The notes below the pieces were generated by a model. It saw only the letters and a program-made list of their open reading frames with translations. It was not told the origin of the DNA and made no database searches. Of a DNA stretch of 64,000 nt, positions 35,852 through 43,882 are shown piece by piece; position 1 is the first letter of the stretch, and every line of letters begins with the position of its first letter. The stretch spans positions 372,001-436,000 of the forward strand of contig NZ_SJXJ01000001.1 in assembly GCF_004337695.1 (NCBI RefSeq), read 5' to 3'. Origin of the DNA: Tenacibaculum sp. M341 (lineage in GTDB: Bacteria > Bacteroidota > Bacteroidia > Flavobacteriales > Flavobacteriaceae). The translations under genes were made by a program, and so were the position numbers.

Positions 35852-38296
35852 ATGAAATTCAAGAATCTTTTTGTGCTTTTATTGTTACTAACAGTAAGTG
35901 TACAAGCCCAAGAAAGTGTTACTTATCAAAAGCCTTCGAAAGAAATTTTAGATTTGGTTGATGTACCACTTGCTCCATCTGTAAGAATGGATGAAAAAGG
36001 TGAGCAAATGGTATTTTTATATAGAGATTATTATAAGTCAATCGTTGAGTTATCTGAAAAAGAAATGAGATTAGGAGGACTTAGAATTAATCCTAAGACA
36101 AATATTTCAAGTAGAGCAAATTACTTTAACAATATCAAGCTAAGAAAAACTAGTGGTAAAACATTAGTACAAGTAAAAGGATTGCCAACTAATCCTAGAA
36201 TTAGCAATGTACAGTGGTCACCAGATCAAAAAATGATGGCTTTTACCAATACAGTAACTACAGGTGTTGAGTTATGGGTTGTAAATATTGCAGAAGCAAA
36301 GGCAATAAAAATTACAGAGCCTATTATTAATGCTAACATGAGAAGACCTTTTGTGTGGTTTAATAATAATAACGAATTACTTGTTAAAACATTACCAAGC
36401 GATAGAAAACCTCTAATTGATAAAGCTACAGCAGTACCTCAAGGACCTACAGTATCTGTAAGTGAAGGAGTAAAGGCTCAAAACAGAACGTATCAAGATT
36501 TATTAAAAACTAAAGATGATGAGTATAATTTTGAGCAATTAGCTACTTCTGAAATTTACAAAATAAGCATTAGTGGAGCAAAGTCATTGTGGTTAAACAA
36601 AGGAATGTATACAGGGATGTCTTTTTCACCTGATGGAAAATATGTTATGGTTTCTACCATTTTAAGACCATTTTCATATTTAGTTCCTTACAGAAGATTC
36701 CCAAGTGAAACAAAAATTTACAAAGACGATGCTACTTTTGTAAAAACAGTAAATTCAGTTCCTTTAGATGAGGTAAGACCAAAAGGTTTTATGGCTACAA
36801 GAAAAGGAAAACGTTCTATGGGATGGAGAGGAGACCAGCCAGCAACAATTTATTGGGCAGAAGCCTTAGATGGAGGAGATCCTAAAAAAGAGGTTTCTCA
36901 CAGAGATGAGGTGTTTCAATTAGCAGCACCTTTTAATGGACAACCAACATCTATTTTTAAGTCTGTAAACAGATTCTCTGGAATTCAATGGACAGATGAT
37001 AAAAACGTAGCGATTGCTTACGACTACTGGTGGAATACTAGAAACATGAAAACCTATGTATTCAATCCTGAAAATAATAAAGAACAGCCAACAATTTTAT
37101 ACGATAGAAACTATCAAGACAGGTATAGTGATCCTGGTAGTTTTGTTTCTTCAAAAAATGAATTAGGTAGATATGTAGTAAGTATAGACAAAGGAGAAGC
37201 TTATCTTATTGGTGATGGATACACTAAAGATGGTCAGTTTCCTTTTATAGATAAGATTAAGTTAAAAAATAAAAAGACAACCAGAGTTTATCAGTCAGCT
37301 TATAAAGATAAAGTTGAGAATATTTATTATGCTTTAGATTTAAAGAAAGGTACTTTTTTAGTTAGAGTAGAATCTTCAAACGAATATCCTAATTATTATG
37401 TAAGAAAAATAAAAGGAAAAAAAGATTTAAAACAAATCACAGATTTTGAAAATCCTTTTAAGAGCTTACAAAACGTACATAAAGAAGTAATTAAATATAA
37501 GAGAGATGATGGTTTAGAGTTATCAGGTACATTATATTTACCAGTAGGATATGATAAGGCTAAAAAAGAAAAAATGCCAATGATTTTATGGGCATATCCT
37601 AGAGAATTTAAAGATAAGAAGAGTGCTTCTCAATCTACTTCTAACTCAAACGAATTCACATACCCATTCTGGGGATCTATGATTTATTGGGTGACGAAAG
37701 GATATGTTGTATTAGACGATGCTTCGTTTCCAATTGTTGGTGAAGGAAAAGAAGAACCAAATGATAGTTTTAGAAAGCAATTGGTAGGAAACGCAAAAGC
37801 TGCAATTGATGCTGTAGACAATCTTGGATATATCGATAGGGAAAGAGTAGCAGTTGGAGGACATTCATATGGTGCTTTTATGACAGCTAATTTATTATCT
37901 CATTCAAATTTATTTGCAGCGGGTATTGCAAGAAGTGGAGCTTATAATAGAACGCTAACTCCTTTTGGTTTCCAAAGTGAAGAAAGAAGTTACTGGGATG
38001 CACCAGAAATCTACAATGGTATGTCTCCTTTTATGCATGCGGATAAAATGAAGGGGAATTTATTATTAATTCATGGTGAGGCTGATAACAATTCAGGAAC
38101 ATATCCTTTACAAAGTAAACGTTATTTTAATGCATTGAAAGGATTAGGTGCTACTGCAAGATTAGTAATGTTACCAAAAGAAAGCCATGGTTATAGAGCA
38201 AAAGAGTCTATTTTACATTTATTGTGGGAGCAAGAGCAATGGTTAGATAAATACGTGAAAAATAAGCCTAAAAGTAAAAAAGTTAGCGCTAAATAA
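35852..38296 (+). CDS. S9 family prolyl oligopeptidase-like peptidase, exported
   Basis: The 814-residue protein has a signal peptide (LFVLLLLLTVSVQAQ), an N-terminal beta-propeller (~40-530) and a C-terminal alpha/beta hydrolase domain. The nucleophile is in GGHSYGAFM, the Asp in HGEADNNSGTYP and the His in KESHGYRA. It is a periplasmic or surface peptidase. It interrupts the ADP-ribose gene cluster but has its own upstream gap and terminator, so it is probably an ordinary chromosomal gene between two NrtR-controlled units. Confidence 0.93.
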   Translation: MKFKNLFVLLLLLTVSVQAQESVTYQKPSKEILDLVDVPLAPSVRMDEKGEQMVFLYRDYYKSIVELSEKEMRLGGLRINPKTNISSRANYFNNIKLRKTSGKTLVQVKGLPTNPRISNVQWSPDQKMMAFTNTVTTGVELWVVNIAEAKAIKITEPIINANMRRPFVWFNNNNELLVKTLPSDRKPLIDKATAVPQGPTVSVSEGVKAQNRTYQDLLKTKDDEYNFEQLATSEIYKISISGAKSLWLNKGMYTGMSFSPDGKYVMVSTILRPFSYLVPYRRFPSETKIYKDDATFVKTVNSVPLDEVRPKGFMATRKGKRSMGWRGDQPATIYWAEALDGGDPKKEVSHRDEVFQLAAPFNGQPTSIFKSVNRFSGIQWTDDKNVAIAYDYWWNTRNMKTYVFNPENNKEQPTILYDRNYQDRYSDPGSFVSSKNELGRYVVSIDKGEAYLIGDGYTKDGQFPFIDKIKLKNKKTTRVYQSAYKDKVENIYYALDLKKGTFLVRVESSNEYPNYYVRKIKGKKDLKQITDFENPFKSLQNVHKEVIKYKRDDGLELSGTLYLPVGYDKAKKEKMPMILWAYPREFKDKKSASQSTSNSNEFTYPFWGSMIYWVTKGYVVLDDASFPIVGEGKEEPNDSFRKQLVGNAKAAIDAVDNLGYIDRERVAVGGHSYGAFMTANLLSHSNLFAAGIARSGAYNRTLTPFGFQSEERSYWDAPEIYNGMSPFMHADKMKGNLLLIHGEADNNSGTYPLQSKRYFNALKGLGATARLVMLPKESHGYRAKESILHLLWEQEQWLDKYVKNKPKSKKVSAK

Positions 38297-38316
38297 TCAC
38301 TAAAAAATAATAGTTA

Positions 38317-38349
38317 AAAGACATTCTTATACAGGATGTCTTTTTTTTT
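38317..38349 (+). terminator. Terminator of the S9 peptidase gene
   Basis: AAGACAT and ATGTCTT form a stem around an 11-base loop, followed by nine T. The T run leads directly into the next operator. Confidence 0.7.
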
Positions 38350-38419
38350 GTGTAAAAAAAACACAAAATAGTTTTGTTTCTTCTTTTTCTTGATTTATAT
38401 TTGCGTCATTATAACACAA
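38348..38419 (+). promoter_or_regulatory. Promoter of the second NAD/ADP-ribose unit with paired operators O4 and O5
   Basis: O4 (38348-38366, TTGTGT-N7-ACACAA) and O5 (38401-38419, TTGCGT-N7-ACACAA) are 53 bases apart centre to centre. Between and overlapping them are -33 TTTG (38373-38376) and -7 TATATTTG (38396-38403) with 19 bases spacing. The layout is the same as at 22357 and 48951. Confidence 0.72.
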
Positions 38420-38432
38420 AGTGGTTTTGAAA

Positions 38433-38972
38433 ATGAAATATACGATACAAAGTATTCAAGATACAGGTAAAAGATTGAAGTTTTTGTTTTTCTGGGGACA
38501 TCAACCTAATAAAGACGAAAGTATAGGTAAAAGCTGTTTTAGTCAATGGTGGGAGTCTGATTTTAAAGTGAATGGAGTTTTGTATAAGACAGCAGAACAT
38601 TATATGATGGCTGAAAAAGCCAGATTGTTTAATGATGATATCCATTTAAAGAAGATTTTAGAATGTAAATCGCCAGCAGCTGCAAAAAAGCTAGGAAGAA
38701 AAGTAGAGAATTTCGATCCAGCTATTTGGGATGAACAAAAGTTTCAAATAGTGGTTCAAGGTAATTTAGCTAAGTTTTCTCAAAATGAATCTTTAAAGGC
38801 TTTTTTATTGACTACAAAAAATAGAATAATTGTTGAAGCCAGTCCAAGAGATCGAATTTGGGGAATAGGAATGGGAGCATCTAATGAAAAAGCAGAGAAT
38901 CCTAATGCATGGAGAGGAAAAAATTTGCTAGGTTTTGCATTAATGGAAGTGAGGGATCAGTTAAATAAATAG
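38433..38972 (+). CDS. NADAR domain protein, copy 2
   Basis: The ATG at 38433 (MKYTIQSIQDTG) is preferred to a GTG at 38421 that touches the operator. The 179-residue NADAR domain reads FLFFWGHQPNKDESIGKSC, then the catalytic region YKTAEHYMMAEKARLF and IWGIGMGASNEK. It is the longer NADAR type and not a close copy of the one at 27253. It is likely an N-glycosidase acting on ADP-ribosylated bases or related nucleotides. It is the first gene behind the paired operators. Confidence 0.9.
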   Translation: MKYTIQSIQDTGKRLKFLFFWGHQPNKDESIGKSCFSQWWESDFKVNGVLYKTAEHYMMAEKARLFNDDIHLKKILECKSPAAAKKLGRKVENFDPAIWDEQKFQIVVQGNLAKFSQNESLKAFLLTTKNRIIVEASPRDRIWGIGMGASNEKAENPNAWRGKNLLGFALMEVRDQLNK

Positions 38973-38974
38973 TT

Positions 38975-39703
38975 ATGAATTCAATATATGCAGTAATTTT
39001 AGGAGATTTAGTTGGTCAGCCTTATGAATCTAAATTGAAAGAAAATGTAGCTATTAAGGATAATGTTATCATATACAATGATAGAGCAAGAATAACAGAT
39101 GATAGCATAATGACTATTGCAGCTTGTGAATATTTAATTCAACAGAGCAGTGAGAAAAGTATAGAGTATTTCTTTAAAAAGCATGCACTCGAAAATGTAG
39201 GATGTGGTTTTGGTAGTGGTTTTAAAAAGTGGATAAATACACCTTTAGGTACCATTGGAAATTCATGGGGAAATGGCAGTATTATGAGAATCTCTCCTTT
39301 TATTCTACTTAAAGATTTAAAAGGATTATGTGATTCTATCAATACTTCACATTCTCACATTATATCACTTAAAGCAGCGATGAATTTATATGAGCTTTAT
39401 CATCAACCAAAGAAAAAAGAAGAACTATTTCAAATAGAGCAATTTGAAAAAATGGAGCTAAAGTCTGATATAACTTTAAGTACAGTCTATAAAGTATTCA
39501 ACAATACAAAATCTACTCACGAAGCTATAAAATTGGCTGTAAGCTTAGGAGGAGATACAGATACAATTGCTTCCATAGTTGCTGGTTTAAGTGCCTATCA
39601 TTACAATGATATAACTGAAAAAGATATAGCATATGTAAATTCCAAATTAACTCAATCTCAAAAAGAGATCATTTTGAATTTTACAAGTATGTACAATAAT
39701 TAA
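38975..39703 (+). CDS. ADP-ribosylglycohydrolase family protein 4 (short)
   Basis: The 242-residue protein is shorter than usual ARH enzymes (about 300) but keeps ILGDLVGQPYE, ITDDSIMTIA, WGNGSIMRISP and LGGDTDTIASIVAG (~190-203). The metal ligands are therefore intact; the missing part is in the middle helices. It starts two bases after the NADAR stop. Substrate unknown. Confidence 0.88.
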   Translation: MNSIYAVILGDLVGQPYESKLKENVAIKDNVIIYNDRARITDDSIMTIAACEYLIQQSSEKSIEYFFKKHALENVGCGFGSGFKKWINTPLGTIGNSWGNGSIMRISPFILLKDLKGLCDSINTSHSHIISLKAAMNLYELYHQPKKKEELFQIEQFEKMELKSDITLSTVYKVFNNTKSTHEAIKLAVSLGGDTDTIASIVAGLSAYHYNDITEKDIAYVNSKLTQSQKEIILNFTSMYNN

Positions 39704-39714
39704 ATTATCAAAAA

Positions 39715-40725
39715 ATGAACATTTACAATATTTTGTTAGGCACAGCTATAGGTGATGCATTTGGAGCAGGAGTAGAGTTTCAAGATAGAGACTGGATTCA
39801 GAAAAATGTAGATTTTTCTGAATTTGTAAATGTTCGTCATTTGATTAAAACTGAAAAAGATAAATTAAAAAACTTTACAGAAAATTATAAAGCTTGGGAT
39901 TATACCGATGATACAGAAATGACCATTGGTGTTTTAAAAGCATTAATTTCTCAGGAAGATTTTAATGAAGCATTGCTAGTTAAAAAATGGACTGAAGAAT
40001 ATGAACAAGGAATTGCTAAAAAAGGCTATGGAAGAAACGGTCATGGTTCTATGCGTTGGTATTATTCAGGTGAAAAAACAATAGAAGAAATCAGATCTTT
40101 TCAAAAAGATAGACCTAACCCAGGAAATGCTCCTGCTATGAGAGTGGTATTTTTAGGTTTAATGCAACCTGAGTTGATAAATGAGTATGCAAAAATTAAT
40201 GCTACAGCTACACATCCTAATATCAATGCAATATTATCAAGCCAATGTATTGCTAGGGTAGCAGAGTTTTTAATCGTAAAAAAAGGAAATAGAAAAGATA
40301 TTATTAAATATTGTTTTGATACTGTTGATTTAAATGATGAATATAAAAGTTATTTACAAAAAGTAGCAGTTATAGATTCTTTTGAAAAGATAACACTTAA
40401 AGATTATGAAGTTTTGTGTGGCTCACAACCAATAGAAAAGCCCTATTTTCTGTCAGGTATCAAAGGTGTTCCGTCAGACTCTAAATTTACTACAGGTTGT
40501 GTTTTATATCTTTTAAAAAACTGTAAAAGTCCTTTTGAAGTATTAAAGAAAAGTATTTTAATTGGTGGAGATGTAGATTCTTTGGCTTCAATTACAACAG
40601 GTATTTTATCTGGAGTTTATGGTATTTCAGATATTCCTCAGTTTATGATTGATAATGTAGAAGGGAAGGAGTATTTTAAATTATTGGCTGATGAAGCTGA
40701 ATCTTTTTTTAGTAATGATATATAA
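39715..40725 (+). CDS. ADP-ribosylglycohydrolase family protein 5
   Basis: The 336-residue protein has TAIGDAFGAGVEFQDRDW, DYTDDTEMTIGVL, NAPAMRVVF and IGGDVDSLASITTG near residue 282. The last motif has Val in place of the usual Thr between the two aspartates and Ser-Leu after it, so catalytic properties may differ. It is most like ARH proteins with a GDVDS signature found in nucleotide-rich contexts. The next gene overlaps its end. Confidence 0.87.
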   Translation: MNIYNILLGTAIGDAFGAGVEFQDRDWIQKNVDFSEFVNVRHLIKTEKDKLKNFTENYKAWDYTDDTEMTIGVLKALISQEDFNEALLVKKWTEEYEQGIAKKGYGRNGHGSMRWYYSGEKTIEEIRSFQKDRPNPGNAPAMRVVFLGLMQPELINEYAKINATATHPNINAILSSQCIARVAEFLIVKKGNRKDIIKYCFDTVDLNDEYKSYLQKVAVIDSFEKITLKDYEVLCGSQPIEKPYFLSGIKGVPSDSKFTTGCVLYLLKNCKSPFEVLKKSILIGGDVDSLASITTGILSGVYGISDIPQFMIDNVEGKEYFKLLADEAESFFSNDI

Positions 40726-41161
40726 TTCAACAATAACTTTACCGGGAGAGATAGGAGTTAAAAAAAGAATTTTTTTAGCAGGTAGCATGGATATAAATGT
40801 TACGAATACTTGGAGGGATTCAATAATTAATGAATTATATAATACATATGATTTTTTTGATCCTACCATTGACAATCATGATAACCTTACTGACACTCAA
40901 ATGAGAAATCATATTTTATGGGAGTTGAAAGCATTAGAGTTATCAGATATTGTGCTTCTAAATCTTTTACCAGAATCAAAATCACCAATTTCATTGATAG
41001 AATTAAGAATGTATGTGAAAACTAATAAGCTAATAGTTGTTTGTCCAAAAGAGTTTTATACAAGTCGTTATTTAGAAGAGCTTTGTAGTTATTATAAAGT
41101 TGATTTATATAAAAGTTTACCTGATTTCTTAAATCATTTTACACGCACAAATTTAAACTGA
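40715..41161 (+). CDS. Nucleoside 2-deoxyribosyltransferase-like protein
   Basis: The ATG at 40715 lies inside the previous gene's end and gives 148 residues. The protein has KRIFLAGSMDINVTNTWRDS, YDFFDPT and SPISLIELRMYV with the probable catalytic Glu. This fits the nucleoside 2-deoxyribosyltransferase (DRTG/DUF4406) fold, which cleaves N-glycosidic bonds of nucleosides or NAD-like molecules. It converges on the beta-propeller gene with a 9-base overlap of the ends. Confidence 0.78.
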   Translation: MIYNSTITLPGEIGVKKRIFLAGSMDINVTNTWRDSIINELYNTYDFFDPTIDNHDNLTDTQMRNHILWELKALELSDIVLLNLLPESKSPISLIELRMYVKTNKLIVVCPKEFYTSRYLEELCSYYKVDLYKSLPDFLNHFTRTNLN

Positions 41162-43882
41162 TAGTATTTGTATCTTTTTATTTTTTGTAAAAACAGCATA
41201 CTGATCTCTATTCACAGGTAAACAGCTTATAATGCCGTTTATTCTAACAGTGTCAATCAACTCAGCTTCGATGTTTTTTATTGAAAATAATTTTATGATG
41301 ATATCAGAATAAACAGCAACAATATCACTACCAATAAAAAAAGCATCTTTTCCAAAAAAGTCACTCGAAAAGAGAGAGGTTTTAATAATAAACTCTTTTT
41401 GATTGAAAGAATAAACCAATAACCCACTATAAGTTTTAATTAAAATATTATTGAAGTGTAATAATTTAAAGTTTTTGATGCCTGTATCTAAGTTAAGAGA
41501 AATAACATTACCTGTTTTTTCATCAACAGCAAATAAACTGTTACTAGTGTAGCTAAATAAATATTCATCAAAATATTGAAGCTTTTTAATGCTTTGTAAA
41601 TCGAGAGATTTGTTATTTTTAAGAGTAATTACTTTTCTAAATTTTTTATCACTACTGTATATAGAAATATCGTATGTTTTTTCATCTTTTTCAATTGCGT
41701 AATAAGCATTTGAACTCATCGAATAATACGAATAAGATTCACTAAATTCATAATGATGTGCTAGCTTAATAGTTGTATCAAAATATTTATTTTTATGTAA
41801 GGTGGTTTTTTCAGATATACCTTTGCCATTTCCAGTAAAAACAATTAAAACTTCATCAGAGTAAGAATCATTGTTAATCAGTTCAATATATGTGTTTTGA
41901 ATATACTGATTTTTTAAAGTATGATATTCAATATTACCATATTTGTTAACTCTAGCTATATACCACCATTTATTGGTATCATGACCAACAAATAACATGA
42001 TTCCTTTATGTTTTATGCATTTAACCCAATTTAAGTTTTTATCTAATTCTATTGTAAGTGGATTAGTATTTTTCTTTTTTCTAGCTTTATTACTAACAAA
42101 ACGAGTAATATCTGTACCTAAAAAGCGATCATCAACAAAACTTTTTAGTTTATAAATATCAGTTGTATTTCCCTTTCTTATTTTTTTACTGATAATTTTA
42201 TAAGCAATGTTAGCACCTAAGTCTTTGGCTTTATATTTATTTAAAGGAATATTGGTTAGTACATTTAAAAGTTTACTTTCAGATTGTTCATTGGTATGTT
42301 TTTTATAAACTTTATCAATTATTAACTTCATATTTTCTGATTCATCTTCAAAAGACTCTTCAAAATATTTAGATAAGCATATTTCTGATTTCTTATAATC
42401 AGTCCACCCTTTTAATAAAATAGCCTTGGAATTTTCGGTACTCTTTAACTTTTCTTTCTCTATTCGAGCAGCATTTATATAATCTTCTTTTAGAAGATAG
42501 TCTTCAGAAGTTATTTTAAAGTACTTTTTAGATAAATCCTCTTTATTTAATAATTGGTATAAATCACCTATTTTTTCATTTCTATCAAGTTCTTTATAAA
42601 TATCAATAGCCTCTTCATACAACATTCCTTTTTCATAACAAGTAGCGGCACTTTGTTTATTATGCATTCTATCTAAGTATAATACAGCTGCTTCTTTGTA
42701 ATAACCGCCTTGTTCTAAAACATTGGCAGCTTTATGATAATCTTTTAATAAGTGTGCATATATATAAGCTGCTTTTCTAAAATTTTTATTCTCAACTTCT
42801 ATTTCAGCTGCTTTTAAATATTTTTGTCTAAGTTCATAATAATGATTGTCAACATTCCAACCATAGGTAGAAACTCCAGTTCTCATATTACCTAAACTAA
42901 AAGAAGGTGTTTGCTTTGAAAGTTTATAAGAAGGAGGTTCGTTATTATTTCTACCAAGTTCATCACCACCAAGCGGAACAGCATATTTTAATGCTTCTGA
43001 AATATTATCATCAAACATTTTTAGCAGCTTATTTAGCTCTTTTTGCTGTTGTTTTTCTAGTTCTTCTAAATTATTTTTAAACCAATTATGTAATTTTTGT
43101 AATGGAGTTATACCAGAACTTTTTCCTGAAAATTTGCTATTATTACCAATACTTCCACTAACACTACTGCCACTTCCAGATGAAAAACTTCCAGAAGGTA
43201 TAATACCTCCATCCATTAGAGATTTAATAACGCCTAAACCAGCTTTTAAGAATGTTTTTTTGATTTTATCTTTAATCTGACCTGTTAATGTCTTTTTTTC
43301 ATCTTCATTTAAGGGAATATCTGATAAATCTTTTTTATCAATTTCATTTTCTAATTCATTAATAAGTTCTTCTTCGTTTTCAGGAGCAATTAAAGAAACA
43401 CTAACAATTTTAGGTACTGTAAAAGGATTGAAAGTAGCCAATGACCAATCAATAGTATCTTTTTTAAAGTCAACTTCAATGCTATTCCAATTAAAAATAT
43501 CTTCTTTTTCCCATCCAATCATTCCAATAGTTGAATGAAAACATTGCATGTAATATTTAAAACTACTATTTAATTCTTCATTAGTTAAAGGAGGAAATAA
43601 AGAGGTTGCAAAAGGGATAAATAAATTTTCTGCAACTTTATAATAAGGATATTGAATTGTTGTATTTTCTATTTTAATCGGTTGCTTTAGTACTATAAAA
43701 ATTCCTGAAGCATTAATATTAGCTAAAGATTCAGGGACTAAAAAACAAGTAATATCATGTATTCCAATTTTATTTTGGTGTAAAATAGTCAACCATTTTT
43801 CAGGATTAACAGATGGGATATAAAAAGCAGCAACAAGTGATTGTTTTTTAGATGTATGTTTAAGACTAATTTCCATTTTCAT
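41153..43882 (-). CDS. MoxR/vWA/beta-propeller ternary system: TPR plus beta-propeller protein
   Basis: The 909-residue protein has an N-terminal domain (~1-190), a Gly/Ser-rich linker (~229-256, GSFSSGSGSSVSGSIG), helical TPR-like repeats (~350-500; KAAYIYAHLLKDYHKAANVL, KEAAVLYLDRMHNKQSAATC), and a C-terminal beta-propeller-like region (~600-909). This layout fits the largest partner of the bpX-type MoxR/vWA ternary systems. Its start overlaps the preceding gene's end by 17 bases. It is probably a scaffold or sensor that recruits the ATPase; no enzyme motif is visible. Confidence 0.75.
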   Translation of the reverse strand: MKMEISLKHTSKKQSLVAAFYIPSVNPEKWLTILHQNKIGIHDITCFLVPESLANINASGIFIVLKQPIKIENTTIQYPYYKVAENLFIPFATSLFPPLTNEELNSSFKYYMQCFHSTIGMIGWEKEDIFNWNSIEVDFKKDTIDWSLATFNPFTVPKIVSVSLIAPENEEELINELENEIDKKDLSDIPLNEDEKKTLTGQIKDKIKKTFLKAGLGVIKSLMDGGIIPSGSFSSGSGSSVSGSIGNNSKFSGKSSGITPLQKLHNWFKNNLEELEKQQQKELNKLLKMFDDNISEALKYAVPLGGDELGRNNNEPPSYKLSKQTPSFSLGNMRTGVSTYGWNVDNHYYELRQKYLKAAEIEVENKNFRKAAYIYAHLLKDYHKAANVLEQGGYYKEAAVLYLDRMHNKQSAATCYEKGMLYEEAIDIYKELDRNEKIGDLYQLLNKEDLSKKYFKITSEDYLLKEDYINAARIEKEKLKSTENSKAILLKGWTDYKKSEICLSKYFEESFEDESENMKLIIDKVYKKHTNEQSESKLLNVLTNIPLNKYKAKDLGANIAYKIISKKIRKGNTTDIYKLKSFVDDRFLGTDITRFVSNKARKKKNTNPLTIELDKNLNWVKCIKHKGIMLFVGHDTNKWWYIARVNKYGNIEYHTLKNQYIQNTYIELINNDSYSDEVLIVFTGNGKGISEKTTLHKNKYFDTTIKLAHHYEFSESYSYYSMSSNAYYAIEKDEKTYDISIYSSDKKFRKVITLKNNKSLDLQSIKKLQYFDEYLFSYTSNSLFAVDEKTGNVISLNLDTGIKNFKLLHFNNILIKTYSGLLVYSFNQKEFIIKTSLFSSDFFGKDAFFIGSDIVAVYSDIIIKLFSIKNIEAELIDTVRINGIISCLPVNRDQYAVFTKNKKIQILSV

